NCBI RefSeq assembly: GCF_030818575.1
Contig: NZ_JAUTAL010000001.1
Location: 2,170,001 to 2,234,000 of the forward strand
Source of the DNA: Chryseobacterium camelliae
GTDB lineage: Bacteria; Bacteroidota; Bacteroidia; Flavobacteriales; Weeksellaceae
Length of the DNA stretch: 64,000 nt
Direction of reading: 5' to 3'
The position numbers and the translations under genes were made by a program. Below, piece after piece: positions 46,062-55,291 of the stretch. Below the pieces are notes generated by a model. The model had not been told where the DNA came from and made no database searches. It worked only from the letters and a program-made list of their open reading frames with translations. How positions within the stretch are numbered: position 1 is the first letter of the stretch; each line of letters starts with the position of its first letter.

Positions 46062-46138
46062 CAAAGGTAGATTTATCTGATGACAATAAGTAACTTTGTA
46101 ACCAAAAGTAATGGTGACAAACGAGTCACTATTGTGAC
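46062..46138. promoter_or_regulatory. Divergent promoter with HxlR-like dyad
   Basis: A -7 box for the nitroreductase (TACCTTTG, minus, 46069-46062) and one for the HxlR gene (TAACTTTG, plus, 46091-46098) face apart. A dyad GTGAC, 6 bp, GTCAC (46114-46129) with a further GTGAC at 46134 is a candidate operator. Confidence 0.5.
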
Positions 46139-46151
46139 ATAAAGGTAACCT

Positions 46152-46541
46152 ATGCAAACAGAAAATACAGACCCATCATATCCGCCCTTCGATGAATGCC
46201 TTAAAAAGGTACGGGCAATTGATGATACGATGGAGCTATTGGCCGGAAAATGGAAATTATCCATTTTAGCCAGGCTCTGCTATAAACCGATGCGCTATTC
46301 GGAAATCTTGAATGACATTGAACCATTGTCCGGCAAGGTACTCAGCCGCGAATTGAAAGATCTGGAAATAAACGGCCTGATTAACCGCCATGTAAGCGAT
46401 ACCAAACCACCTGCGGTTACCTATAGTGTTTCAGATTACGGGATGTCTCTGAGAGAACTTTCAGACAAGATCGCTGAATGGGGTTTGCTGCACCGCGACC
46501 GGATCAGGAGTTCTTTTAAGAAAAATGAGGCCGGAAAATAA
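46152..46541 (+). CDS. HxlR-family transcriptional regulator
   Basis: A 129-residue winged-helix regulator. The family signature is clear: DECLKKVRAIDDTMELLAGK, then WKLSILARL, MRYSEILNDIEPLSGKVLSR and ELKDLEINGLINR. The Cys in FDECLKK corresponds to the redox-reactive N-terminal Cys of oxidant- and aldehyde-sensing members. It is divergent from the nitroreductase gene, which it probably represses. Start ATG 46152 gives a natural N-terminus (MQTENTDPSYPP). Confidence 0.9.
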   Translation: MQTENTDPSYPPFDECLKKVRAIDDTMELLAGKWKLSILARLCYKPMRYSEILNDIEPLSGKVLSRELKDLEINGLINRHVSDTKPPAVTYSVSDYGMSLRELSDKIAEWGLLHRDRIRSSFKKNEAGK

Positions 46542-46712
46542 CCGTAAATCAAGGCATATTTATGGGAAAAGATCTACAGGAACCTCAGTTAATGCTTCAC
46601 AGATGAGTATTATCTCGCTGAAATTATTTTTTCTTAAAATTCGGATTTTGTAGACAGAGTCCGTAAAAATAAGTACATTTAATCATTACGTTTAATGAGC
46701 AATAAATTGAAA

Positions 46713-47780
46713 ATGAAAAAATATTTATTCTTAATCGCCATGCTGATTTGTAGCGTGGCAGGTTTTGGACAAGAGCTTTATGACGGACCGTATGTATCCT
46801 ATGAAGGTGGGAGGGCCTGGAACCGAAGCGTAACCAATGGTGTTGCCTCCAGAAATGAAATAAAAGGAGGAAAAGTTCAGGTACATTTTGCAGATCCGAA
46901 ACTGAATTTTTCGGTTTCCCTAAAAAAATCGTTACAGAATGAACCCTCTGTCTTCGAGCAACCGGCAAAAATGTTCGTGGTTTCTGATATAGAGGGAGAG
47001 TTTAATGGATTCAGAAATCTGCTGATTGCCAATAAGGTGATCGATGAACAGTACAACTGGATGTATGGGAAGGGGCATCTGGTCATCTGCGGGGACCTGT
47101 TCGACCGCGGACCTGCGGTAACCGAGACGATGTGGCTGATCTACAGGCTGGAGGGGCTGGCTAAAAAAGCAGGTGGCTATGTGCACACTATTTTGGGAAA
47201 CCATGACATCATGAACCTGTCAGGAGATCTGCGTTATGTGCATTCCAAATATCCGGAGAGCGCAAAGCTGATGGGCGTAGACTATATGGCACTGTTTGAT
47301 CAGAATTCGGAGCTTGGAAGATGGCTCAGGACGAAGAATACGATTGAGAAAATCGGGGACAACCTGTGTATGCATGCGGGCGTTTCACCGGTGATTAATG
47401 AGCTGGGATATTCAGTAGAACAAATCAATACATTATGCCGTCCATTTTATGATCGGGTGAAGGTGCTCCAGGGCGTAGGTGACCCGAAGATCGATCCCTT
47501 TTTTATGGGGAAAAGTTCGTTATTCTGGTACAGGGGATATTTCTTTGAGCCCAAAGCGACCGAAGAAGAGGTTTCAAAAACCTTAGCAATATTCAAGGTA
47601 AAACGGATTATTGCAGGCCACACAATTGTTAAAGGAAACATAGCCTTCTACTATGGTGGGAAGGTATTGGGTATAGATGTGAACCGGCATGGCGGCGATC
47701 ACCAGGCAGCCGTATACGAAAACGATGATTGGTTTGCGGTGAATGATAAAGGCGAAAGGCGGGTGATAAAAAACCAGTAG
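46713..47780 (+). CDS. Secreted calcineurin-like metallophosphoesterase
   Basis: A 355-residue exported phosphatase. It has signal peptide YLFLIAMLICSVAGFGQ, then metal-site motifs FVVSDIEGEFNGF (Asp of the first metal; the usual His is Glu here, as in some members), GHLVICGDLFDRGP, HTILGNHDIMNL and RIIAGHTIVKGN. The fold resembles Shewanella-like bacterial protein phosphatases. The frame starts at 46695, but ATG 46713 opens the signal peptide directly. The last ~83 bp, coding HQAAVYENDDWFAVND and the following residues, is repeated at 49694-49775. It lies downstream of HxlR without an evident link. Confidence 0.9.
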   Translation: MKKYLFLIAMLICSVAGFGQELYDGPYVSYEGGRAWNRSVTNGVASRNEIKGGKVQVHFADPKLNFSVSLKKSLQNEPSVFEQPAKMFVVSDIEGEFNGFRNLLIANKVIDEQYNWMYGKGHLVICGDLFDRGPAVTETMWLIYRLEGLAKKAGGYVHTILGNHDIMNLSGDLRYVHSKYPESAKLMGVDYMALFDQNSELGRWLRTKNTIEKIGDNLCMHAGVSPVINELGYSVEQINTLCRPFYDRVKVLQGVGDPKIDPFFMGKSSLFWYRGYFFEPKATEEEVSKTLAIFKVKRIIAGHTIVKGNIAFYYGGKVLGIDVNRHGGDHQAAVYENDDWFAVNDKGERRVIKNQ

Positions 47781-48026
47781 AAGTATCCATTATCTTTGGG
47801 TATACAATTGTTAAATGGTTTATTTTTCAATATAACGAAACTACATTTTCCTTTTCTTAAGCATTCTTTTCAGGCGATAATTATCCCGTAAAAATAGATA
47901 GACACAGGTATTCCTGCCATGGGTAAATTATTTAGGAATTGCAATCGTAGAGTTTCTGTATTTTTTAACAAATGGTAATTGGCGCCGTTTGTATATTGTC
48001 CAATTTTGTATCAAATCATTTATGTT

Positions 48027-49052
48027 ATGGATACAAAAAAAGTCTTATTAACCGGCATCAGCGGTTTTCTGGGAGCACATACGGCCATCAGGCTTTTGGA
48101 AAAAGGATACCACGTAAAAGGTACATTGAGAGATCTCAACAGGGCACCATCAATCAAAGAAGTTATTGCAAAACATACCCGTTTTGTAGATCGCTTATCC
48201 TTTGCAGAAGCAGACTTGAGTACCGGCAATGTATGGTCTGATCTGATGGAGGGTATGGATTACGTACAGCATATTGCGTCCCCATTTCCCAGAGAAATGC
48301 CCAAGCACGAGGATGAACTGATTCTTCCGGCCAAAGAAGGTGTATTGCATATTTTAAATGCAGCAGCTTCGTACAAGATAAAACGGGTGGTATTGACCTC
48401 TTCAGGAGCAGCAGTTGTATATGGTAAAACTAAAGAACAGCTTCAACAGATCATGGATGAGTCGGTATGGACGGATATAAATTGTGCGAAAGACCTTACT
48501 CCTTATTTTAAGAGCAAAACGATAGCAGAAGCTACTGCCTGGAAATTTATGAAAGAAAATCCTTCAGAAATGGAATTGGTAACGGTATTACCGGGCGCTA
48601 TTCTGGGACCTGTACTGGAAAATGATTACGGTACTTCAGCAAATATTGTCGTCAAGCTGATGGATGGCAGCATGCCCGCTGTTCCGAAGATCGGTTTTGA
48701 AATCATAGATGTACGGTCTGTTGCAGATGCCCTCATTAAAGCCATGGAAGTCCCATCCGCAGCCAATAACCGTTATCTGCTGTCTTCAGGGTTTTTGATG
48801 CTGAAGGATATCGCTGAAATACTTAAAAAAGCCTATCCGAAAAACAAAATACCGACGAAAGAACTGCCCAATTTTATCATCAAACTTTTTTCTAAATTTG
48901 ATTCTTCTTTGCAACCTGTTATGGTTGATCTGGGTGTAAAGAGAAGAGTGAATGTCAACAAAGCCAAAACTGAGTTAAACTGGCAGCCGATACCACCAGA
49001 AGAGGCTGTCTTGTCATGCGCCAGAAGCCTTTTTGAACAAGGAATCTTATAA
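48027..49052 (+). CDS. NAD-dependent epimerase/aldehyde reductase (SDR)
   Basis: A 341-residue extended short-chain dehydrogenase of the dihydroflavonol-4-reductase/aldehyde-reductase type. The NAD(P)-binding motif is VLLTGISGFLGAHTAIRLLE with Gly residues at positions 10, 13 and 16. The catalytic Ser (TSSGAAVVYG) is visible; the Tyr-Lys pair lies in YFKSKTIAEATAWKF, where the family YxxxK becomes YFKSK. LPGAILGPVLENDYG is typical of the subgroup. The start ATG 48027 is chosen because the GxxGxxG fold follows at once. It is followed 2 bp later by a Crp-type regulator. Both genes lie between two copies of the metallophosphoesterase 3' end and may have been inserted together. Confidence 0.88.
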   Translation: MDTKKVLLTGISGFLGAHTAIRLLEKGYHVKGTLRDLNRAPSIKEVIAKHTRFVDRLSFAEADLSTGNVWSDLMEGMDYVQHIASPFPREMPKHEDELILPAKEGVLHILNAAASYKIKRVVLTSSGAAVVYGKTKEQLQQIMDESVWTDINCAKDLTPYFKSKTIAEATAWKFMKENPSEMELVTVLPGAILGPVLENDYGTSANIVVKLMDGSMPAVPKIGFEIIDVRSVADALIKAMEVPSAANNRYLLSSGFLMLKDIAEILKKAYPKNKIPTKELPNFIIKLFSKFDSSLQPVMVDLGVKRRVNVNKAKTELNWQPIPPEEAVLSCARSLFEQGIL

Positions 49053-49054
49053 TT

Positions 49055-49624
49055 ATGGAAAAACTTCTGTCAACACTTGCCTTCGGAGGGATTTTATCTG
49101 ATCGTGACCTCCGCCAATTCGCTTCCTATTTTGAGGAAAAAGTTATAAAAGCAGGTGATTTTGTTCAAAGATATAATGATATCGCACGGGAAGTTGCTTT
49201 CGTGGAAAAGGGTATCCTTAGAATGTACTCACCACAGATCGATGGTCATGAGGTTACGAAATACTTTATCCGGGAAGGACAATTTACCGTTGACCTGGAG
49301 AGTTATTATACTGCTAAGGCTTCTACGGAGTCCATCCAATGTGTCACAGACTGTACCATTTATTTGATCAGCAAAACAACAATTGAAAAATTAAGCAATG
49401 AGATTCCCAATCTTTATATCTATATTAAGACGATCACGGAAATGAGCCTGCTGAATAAGATAAAAGATAATGACTTTTTGAATTTCGGGGATGCTAAAAC
49501 CAAGTATTGCGAATTTATCAGACGGTATCCGGATCTGGCTTTGCTTGTTCCGCAACAGTATATTGCTTCTTATCTTAAAATCACTTCTCAATCCCTAAGC
49601 CGGATACGTCGAAATCTAAAATAG
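49055..49624 (+). CDS. Crp/Fnr-type transcriptional regulator
   Basis: A 189-residue regulator. It has an N-terminal cyclic-nucleotide-binding fold (VQRYNDIAREVAFVEKGILR, then GHEVTKYFIREGQFTVDLES) and a short C-terminal helical domain (LLNKIKDNDFLNFGDAKTKY, LVPQQYIASYLKITSQSLSR) with a winged helix ending IRRNLK. Its start is 2 bp after the reductase stop, so the two are co-translated and the regulator probably controls the reductase. This pair layout is common in Bacteroidota. The effector is unknown. Confidence 0.88.
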   Translation: MEKLLSTLAFGGILSDRDLRQFASYFEEKVIKAGDFVQRYNDIAREVAFVEKGILRMYSPQIDGHEVTKYFIREGQFTVDLESYYTAKASTESIQCVTDCTIYLISKTTIEKLSNEIPNLYIYIKTITEMSLLNKIKDNDFLNFGDAKTKYCEFIRRYPDLALLVPQQYIASYLKITSQSLSRIRRNLK

Positions 49625-49693
49625 CATATACATCTACTACACCAGAATTACCAGATAGAGAGGCCGTCATAAGGATATTGTATACAGCACAGA

Positions 49694-49775
49694 ATCACCA
49701 GGCAGCCGTATACGAAAACGATGATTGGTTTGCGGTGAATGATCAAGGCAAAAGGCGGGCGATAAAAATCAGTAG
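49694..49775 (+). repeat. Partial duplicate of the metallophosphoesterase 3' end
   Basis: 82 bp matching 47698-47780 with about four substitutions and one deleted base. It encodes the same HQAAVYENDDWFAVND peptide without the rest of the gene. Its partner lies 1996 bp upstream, across the epimerase-Crp pair. Confidence 0.88.
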
Positions 49776-49893
49776 TAAAAAAATTGTCAGATTTTCCGGA
49801 GTCTGTTTTGAGCTTTTTATCCACATTACATATTATGATTTTACGTGGATCATATCACCGGATTTTCTGCATCCCCTCTATATTTGTATTGCT

Positions 49894-52236
49894 TCAGTTC
49901 GCTCTGTTCTTTTCGTCAAACCTCAGCTGCCGCCCTTCTCTTAGTTTGCGTTTTCCAATGTTATAGGTAAGGGATACGGAAAGACTCCTTCCGTCGTAGT
50001 AATTATTAAAGTAATGCATGGAATCTACATAATAAATTTCACCGTGGCTCTTGGCCTGCCTGAAGATATCTGAGACATAAACATTCATCATAAGGTCTTT
50101 ATTCATCAAACTCAATTTTAGTCCTGCTGTAAAGTTGCCTACAAAATAGGAGTAGGTATTACCCAAGCTGGAAGGAAGGCGGAACCAGTAGTTCATAATC
50201 AATTGAACGCTTTTATCCTTTTTTAAAGAAAAACTGTTCCTGATATCAAAGCTTGTACTGTTGCCTTTTCTTGAGGCGGCATCGGTGGCAAAGACCTGTG
50301 TCTTCATGTGAGAGAAATATGCCGCATAACTGGCTTCCCAATAGTTTAGGAACGTATCGGAATAATTCAAAGAGATACCCGTACTATTTTTATTGAAAAA
50401 GTTATAAAACCGGCTGGTCTTATTCTCACCTTCCAACATGACCAACTGGCCAAAGGCATTTGTTTCCCTCTGGAAGTAGGTGGAAACAGAAAGCTTTCCT
50501 TTATACAGGTAAGACAGTTCAAAATTGTGACTGAACGATGGGTTAAGGGTTGGATTGCCAGAATAATAAGAATTGACGTTCGTATACCATCGAAATGGGT
50601 TAAGTGCACGGAAGCCTGGCCTGTTGATACGTTTAGAGTAATTGATATTGAAGGTATGATTTTCATTGGCTTTGTAGCTGAGATAGGCTGTGGGAAAAAA
50701 CTTGCCATATGAATTTTCTGAGCGTTGTCCCGATGAAACAGAGTTTCCGTTGATGATGGCATATTCATATCTCAGCCCGACTTTCGCATTCCATTTTTCA
50801 CTGAGTTGTCTTTCCATTCCTGCATATACCGCGTAATTCTTTTCATTATAATTGAAAAGATCACTTTTTTGAGGATCAGTAATATAATCCTGGCCGGTAA
50901 AGTTCTGGTACTTCAGGTCTGAGTTATTGTCGAAATTGGTGAATTTTATTCCGGCTTCGGTCTTGGCAAATTCAAAAGGCAGCGTAAGGTCGGCCTGACC
51001 GGAATAGATCTTATAGTCCAGCCGGGATGGAGTTCTTACAACATAATCATGATCCGAATTATCAACAGTCGTAAAATCGATATTGCTGGTCGGCGTATTG
51101 GAGAAGTAATTACCTGTGATGCTCAGCTTGTTGTTCTGCTTTCCAAACTTAAGATCATAGTAAGCGCTTATTGTGGCCTGCCTGTTTTTATCGCGGTGTT
51201 CCGCATAGGTCCTTAATGTATTTGTATAGTTTTGATTTTGAAAATAATCTGAAGTATTTGTAATGTCCATTCCTGATTTGCCAGATCCGTAATCAAACAC
51301 CAATCCAAGACTGGACTTTTTATTAATCTCATAATCCGAACTGAAGTTCAAGCCTCTTCCCTGTCCAAAATCCCTCCTGTCATCAGAACTGTTCAAACCA
51401 TCCAATCCGACGATCCTGTAATTTTCTGACGAATGTTTCTGGGTATCATTTTGCCTCAGCTTTAAGGAAGTCCGTAGCTTTTTGTTCTGATAGTTCACAG
51501 TAGCAGAATTTGCGATTCCCGTATAGGTAGTCTGTATCAGACTGGAGGTCAGGCTACCATTCCATCCCAGGTCTTGATTTTTCTTTAACACAATATTAAT
51601 GAGGCCGCTGTTCCCCTGTGCTTCATATTTTGCAGGTGGTGCTGTAATGACTTCTATTTTTTCAATACTCTCTGAGCGAATACTCCTGATATAGTTGATA
51701 AGATCAGGTCCGGAAAGGTTCAGCATCTGCTCATTGACCATCACCGCAACACCACTTTTGCCAATCATCGTTATTCCTCCATTCTCATCTGCTTTTATCT
51801 GTGGGGTCATGTCCAACGCCTGCAGGCCATCCATGCCTTGTGAGGCTATCGAATTTGACAGGTTAAAGATCAGGCGGTCCGCCTTTCTTTCGATCAGCTT
51901 TTTTCTTACTGTCACTGTGACACCTTCTATTTGTTTTTCATTGCCATCAGTTACTAACAGGTCATGCTTTATATTACCATTAACATCTATCTGTGCCTGA
52001 TAGATTGTCTTTCCATCATATATGCATTCCATGCTATACGTTCCATATTCAGCTAATTTCAGGTTAAAATATCCGTTGGCGTCTGAAATTGCAGACTGTT
52101 TATATTGACCCTTCCTGGCAATGATCTCCGCATAAGGAATTGTACTTTTGGATTGCCTGATTGTTCCACTGATACTTTGCGATAAGGCGAACAAGGGCAT
52201 TAGCAATGTAAGTGACAAGGATATTTTTTTAAGCAT
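49894..52236 (-). CDS. Outer-membrane beta-barrel protein (TonB-receptor-like)
   Basis: A 780-residue outer-membrane protein of the Bacteroidota OMP_b-brl_3 type. It has a signal peptide (SLTLLMPLFALSQSISG), a carboxypeptidase-regulatory-like domain (IPYAEIIARKGQYKQSAISD, ANGYFNLKLAEYGTYSMECI) and a plug-like region (QALDMTPQIKADENGGITMI, EKIEVITAPPAKYEAQGNSG). The ~500-residue barrel of alternating strands ends with NIGKRKLREGRQLRFD. Complete length. Substrate unknown; it could take up a nutrient or act as a surface sensor. It is the last of three minus-strand genes with a lipoprotein and a small membrane protein. Confidence 0.9.
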   Translation of the reverse strand: MLKKISLSLTLLMPLFALSQSISGTIRQSKSTIPYAEIIARKGQYKQSAISDANGYFNLKLAEYGTYSMECIYDGKTIYQAQIDVNGNIKHDLLVTDGNEKQIEGVTVTVRKKLIERKADRLIFNLSNSIASQGMDGLQALDMTPQIKADENGGITMIGKSGVAVMVNEQMLNLSGPDLINYIRSIRSESIEKIEVITAPPAKYEAQGNSGLINIVLKKNQDLGWNGSLTSSLIQTTYTGIANSATVNYQNKKLRTSLKLRQNDTQKHSSENYRIVGLDGLNSSDDRRDFGQGRGLNFSSDYEINKKSSLGLVFDYGSGKSGMDITNTSDYFQNQNYTNTLRTYAEHRDKNRQATISAYYDLKFGKQNNKLSITGNYFSNTPTSNIDFTTVDNSDHDYVVRTPSRLDYKIYSGQADLTLPFEFAKTEAGIKFTNFDNNSDLKYQNFTGQDYITDPQKSDLFNYNEKNYAVYAGMERQLSEKWNAKVGLRYEYAIINGNSVSSGQRSENSYGKFFPTAYLSYKANENHTFNINYSKRINRPGFRALNPFRWYTNVNSYYSGNPTLNPSFSHNFELSYLYKGKLSVSTYFQRETNAFGQLVMLEGENKTSRFYNFFNKNSTGISLNYSDTFLNYWEASYAAYFSHMKTQVFATDAASRKGNSTSFDIRNSFSLKKDKSVQLIMNYWFRLPSSLGNTYSYFVGNFTAGLKLSLMNKDLMMNVYVSDIFRQAKSHGEIYYVDSMHYFNNYYDGRSLSVSLTYNIGKRKLREGRQLRFDEKNRAN

Positions 52237-52334
52237 GGCTGTCGTTGTAAGGGTTGTATTAGTATGACAATCCTGTGTGGTCGTTCATTACATTTTCATA
52301 CATTTATCAGACCTACTCCGTCAGCCGGGATTAA

Positions 52335-52916
52335 TTATCTGTAGTTTAAAATCTCCACCCTGGTAACGCCCGCCTGATCCCTGTTCCTATTATTTTCAAA
52401 GGTTAATTTTATTGTTCTGTCCGGAGAAACCCTTATACGTACCGGACGTGGCTGTTCTGTAATTCCTATCAGTGGCTGTTCATCTGTAATAGGCCCAAAA
52501 TAGCGGGTAAAATCTCCAACAACCAGAGAATCTGTAATGGTTTCAGGAATAAGCAGTATAATTCCAGTCTCCACCTCATTGGAGGTATTATTATTTTTAT
52601 AATATTGTATGATGATATCCTGCCTATTTTGCTCTTTGGCTGGGTCATATATGACCAATGGCAATTCAATTGCATATTTTTTGTGGACAGACATCATGGC
52701 TGCCTCATTAAATTCTGCCGCAGGAAGTTTTACCAGAGAATCTAAATAAGTGAGGAATATCCAGGCCTTGCTATTCTTCATTTCCCTGACTTCCGGAAGA
52801 TTTGTTCCGCTTCTGTGACTTTGAACATGCTCTCTCTTGCAGCTTAGGAAACAGCTTAATATCAGAACAGGTATAATATAGTAAAGGACTTTCAATATAA
52901 TCGGTGCGTTTTTCAT
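52335..52916 (-). CDS. Hypothetical lipoprotein
   Basis: A 193-residue protein with a lipobox-like end of the signal (IPVLILSCFLSCKREH, Cys about 26). The mature part is beta-rich with a positively charged C-terminal strand region (PVRIRVSPDRTIKLTFENN). No family is recognised. It lies 98 bp upstream of the outer-membrane barrel gene and may be its surface or periplasmic partner. Confidence 0.65.
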   Translation of the reverse strand: MKNAPIILKVLYYIIPVLILSCFLSCKREHVQSHRSGTNLPEVREMKNSKAWIFLTYLDSLVKLPAAEFNEAAMMSVHKKYAIELPLVIYDPAKEQNRQDIIIQYYKNNNTSNEVETGIILLIPETITDSLVVGDFTRYFGPITDEQPLIGITEQPRPVRIRVSPDRTIKLTFENNRNRDQAGVTRVEILNYR

Positions 52917-52939
52917 TTGAAATTGATATTAAAAGACAG

Positions 52940-53401
52940 TTATCGATTCAGGTCATTTTTTTGATTGAGGATATCCAGTAATTCATTCTTGTCAATATCC
53001 AAAACATCAGTATCGATGGTCATTGACAGTGATGGATCGTAACTATAAACCAGGATCTTGGAATGTCTTCCACTTGACATCTGTACGGATTTTATCGTAC
53101 AGTAGGAGATTTCATTCCAGCCTAAAGATTTTTGCTTTGATATATTGCTGCAAATTCCAGAGTCATCAATTTCCAGTGCAGCCACATTGTTTAAACTTTT
53201 TATAAAACGACGCATGTATACCAAAAGATTAAAAATAAGTGCAGTCAGAGCTGCAAACACAATTACTTTAATCATCAAACTTTTTCCAGATGCTACAGTA
53301 TGGTTATGAAATATCATAATACAGCCTATGCAAAGCCCTGCAAAGTTTAACAGTAGGTTTGCAAAAATCTCAGATTTTTTAAATTTGATTTTTATCGTCA
53401 T
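52940..53401 (-). CDS. Small membrane protein, STM3941-like
   Basis: A 153-residue protein with two N-terminal membrane helices (FANLLLNFAGLCIGCIMIF and MIKVIVFAALTALIFNLLVY). A soluble beta-rich C-terminal domain follows (ALEIDDSGICSNISKQKSLG, WNEISYCTIKS), the layout of STM3941-like PH-fold proteins. It is immediately upstream of the hypothetical lipoprotein (23 bp) and probably in the same transcript. Function unknown. Confidence 0.65.
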   Translation of the reverse strand: MTIKIKFKKSEIFANLLLNFAGLCIGCIMIFHNHTVASGKSLMIKVIVFAALTALIFNLLVYMRRFIKSLNNVAALEIDDSGICSNISKQKSLGWNEISYCTIKSVQMSSGRHSKILVYSYDPSLSMTIDTDVLDIDKNELLDILNQKNDLNR

Positions 53402-53711
53402 CTGCCGTTTAGTTTATCGCCTTAAATTAAGGATTTTATCCTAATGGATACTATTAATGAGTTTTCCGAAGACCAGTCTTATTGTAAAAGGTAGATGGAA
53501 TACCATCCGAATATTAAAAAGAAAATAGTAGGCAGGAAAATTATACATTTAACCGGTCACCTCATTTCGCTTTAAACAATTACCTGTCGGGTCATACCGG
53601 CTATTCTGATCTTTATAATACCCTGGAATTATGACCATTACCTTCCTGATGGGAATGAATTATTTAATTTTTTCCAGAAAATATTTTTTATATTTATTGT
53701 ATATAAAATCA
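53402..53711. other. Divergent intergenic region
   Basis: About 310 bp between the STM3941-like gene and the NTF2-like gene, no confident promoter, repeat or RNA fold seen. A plus-strand frame begins at 53631 but its first 27 codons are hydrophobic noise. Confidence 0.4.
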
Positions 53712-54149
53712 ATGATGGAAAATATACGGAACATTGCAGATGAATTCAATTCAAATTATGAAAAACTATGGAATGCATTTGACTTCGACAGCTTGTCTAA
53801 CCTCTATTCAGAGCACTCCATACTGGTTGGATATGAAATTGTTCAAGATCGGGGAAATATTATAAAAAGTTTAGAACAAATTGTCGATCAGGGGTGGACA
53901 ACCATTAAAATCCAGACTCAGCTGGTATCATCAGTAGATCCGGATACGATTCTGGTTGCTAATATCTATGAAGCGTTCAATTCTAAAAATACAGAACAGC
54001 AAAGCATGAAAACAAAATCCAGCCATGTTTTAAAAAGAATCGGAGATGCCTGGCAGACCGTTATGCATTCTGCCTTTCAGAATCCGGGGTATTCTTACAT
54101 GTTGCTGTCAAGCCAGTATTTTCAAATTTTTCATGTATACGGATTTTAA
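53712..54149 (+). CDS. NTF2/SnoaL-like (DUF4440-type) protein
   Basis: A 145-residue cytosolic protein with the cone-shaped NTF2-like pattern. N-terminal helices (ENIRNIADEFNSNYEKLWNA, FDFDSLSNLYSEHSILVG) are followed by strands and a final HVLKRIGDAWQTVMHSAFQN, typical of SnoaL/DUF4440 proteins. These bind small ligands or act as isomerases and hydrolases; none is assigned here. ATG 53712 (followed by another ATG) opens the domain, while the longer frame from 53631 adds unrelated residues. It precedes the two-component genes by 122 bp. Confidence 0.75.
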   Translation: MMENIRNIADEFNSNYEKLWNAFDFDSLSNLYSEHSILVGYEIVQDRGNIIKSLEQIVDQGWTTIKIQTQLVSSVDPDTILVANIYEAFNSKNTEQQSMKTKSSHVLKRIGDAWQTVMHSAFQNPGYSYMLLSSQYFQIFHVYGF

Positions 54150-54271
54150 CTGCGCACAGTAAAAAAGTAGTTTTTCTAATGAGTTGTTAATTGTATTATT
54201 TCACCACCAACTTTTACCGCTTCACCTATTTATTATATCATCGGTTTTAATATTTTGCTTTCTTTGTATTA

Positions 54272-55291
54272 ATGAATAAGAATGAGAGAAAAATATATCT
54301 TTATAGTGCCTTTTTGATCACACTAATGGTCAATTCTGCAAAATTGATGGCCCTTAACAGTGATGGGATTATCGCCCGTTACTGGCAGTTCAATATTGGG
54401 GAATATGGCTATCAGTTTTTGTATAATATGGGATTCTGCATTTTGTTACTGTATCTCAATCTGTCCCAGGGTAAGTTTCTGAGTGTTTATAGAGAAAACA
54501 AACAATATTGGAGACTCTATACATTCAATGTCTTGATTTTGGTGGCAGCTATTATACTGGGAAGCACGATCCATTCTTTACTTTTTGGAACTCCCCAACT
54601 TACAGGAGGAAGAATCAGAGGATATTTTGCCCGGTTTTTGCTCAGCAGTATCATGATTGCAGTCGTTATCCGCCTTATTCTTCTGATGCGTGAAAGCAGA
54701 AATAAGGACCTTATCAACGAACAGCTGAATTCCGCTTACCTTAAGGCACAACTACAATTGCTCCAGGAACAGCTTAACCCGCATTTTCTATTCAATACAT
54801 TGAGCAGCCTTTCTGCTATAGTAAGAGAAAATCCAAATCTGGCTCAAAACTATATTCTCCATCTTTCCAAAATCTTCAGATATACGCTGGTTCATTCAGG
54901 TAACAATATGGTAAGTCTCGAGAAAGAGCTTGAACATCTGAAATCTTATATCCAACTGGTAAAAATGCGGCTGGAAAATGCATTTCAGATTCATGTCAAT
55001 ATCAGCAAAGATTGTATAAATAAACAAATTCTTCATTTATCACTGCAACCCCTGGTGGAAAATGCTGTTAAACATAACAAAGCTACCCTTTCAAATCCTT
55101 TAACCGTAGAGATTTTTGAAGAAGACAAATGGCTTATTATCCGAAATAATCTCCAGCCCTCCATCAGTGAGACAGAAGGCACCGGGCTTGGTCTTACCAA
55201 CCTGAATGAGAGATACAAACTACAACTCCATAAAGAAATAGAGATTTTCCAGACGAAAGAACATTTCATCGTAAAGCTTCCCTTATTATGA
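54272..55291 (+). CDS. LytS-type sensor histidine kinase
   Basis: A 339-residue membrane histidine kinase of the His_kinase (LytS/YpdA) family. Four to five membrane helices lie in about 10-140 with no separate sensor domain. The phosphorylated His is in QEQLNPHFLFNTLSSLSAI (His171), the N-box is LQPLVENAVKHN (259-269) and the G-box is GTGLGLTNLNERY. Its stop overlaps the start of the LytTR regulator by 4 bp, so they form a tight two-component pair. The signal is unknown; such pairs in Bacteroidota often regulate one or a few adjacent envelope genes. Confidence 0.92.
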   Translation: MNKNERKIYLYSAFLITLMVNSAKLMALNSDGIIARYWQFNIGEYGYQFLYNMGFCILLLYLNLSQGKFLSVYRENKQYWRLYTFNVLILVAAIILGSTIHSLLFGTPQLTGGRIRGYFARFLLSSIMIAVVIRLILLMRESRNKDLINEQLNSAYLKAQLQLLQEQLNPHFLFNTLSSLSAIVRENPNLAQNYILHLSKIFRYTLVHSGNNMVSLEKELEHLKSYIQLVKMRLENAFQIHVNISKDCINKQILHLSLQPLVENAVKHNKATLSNPLTVEIFEEDKWLIIRNNLQPSISETEGTGLGLTNLNERYKLQLHKEIEIFQTKEHFIVKLPLL

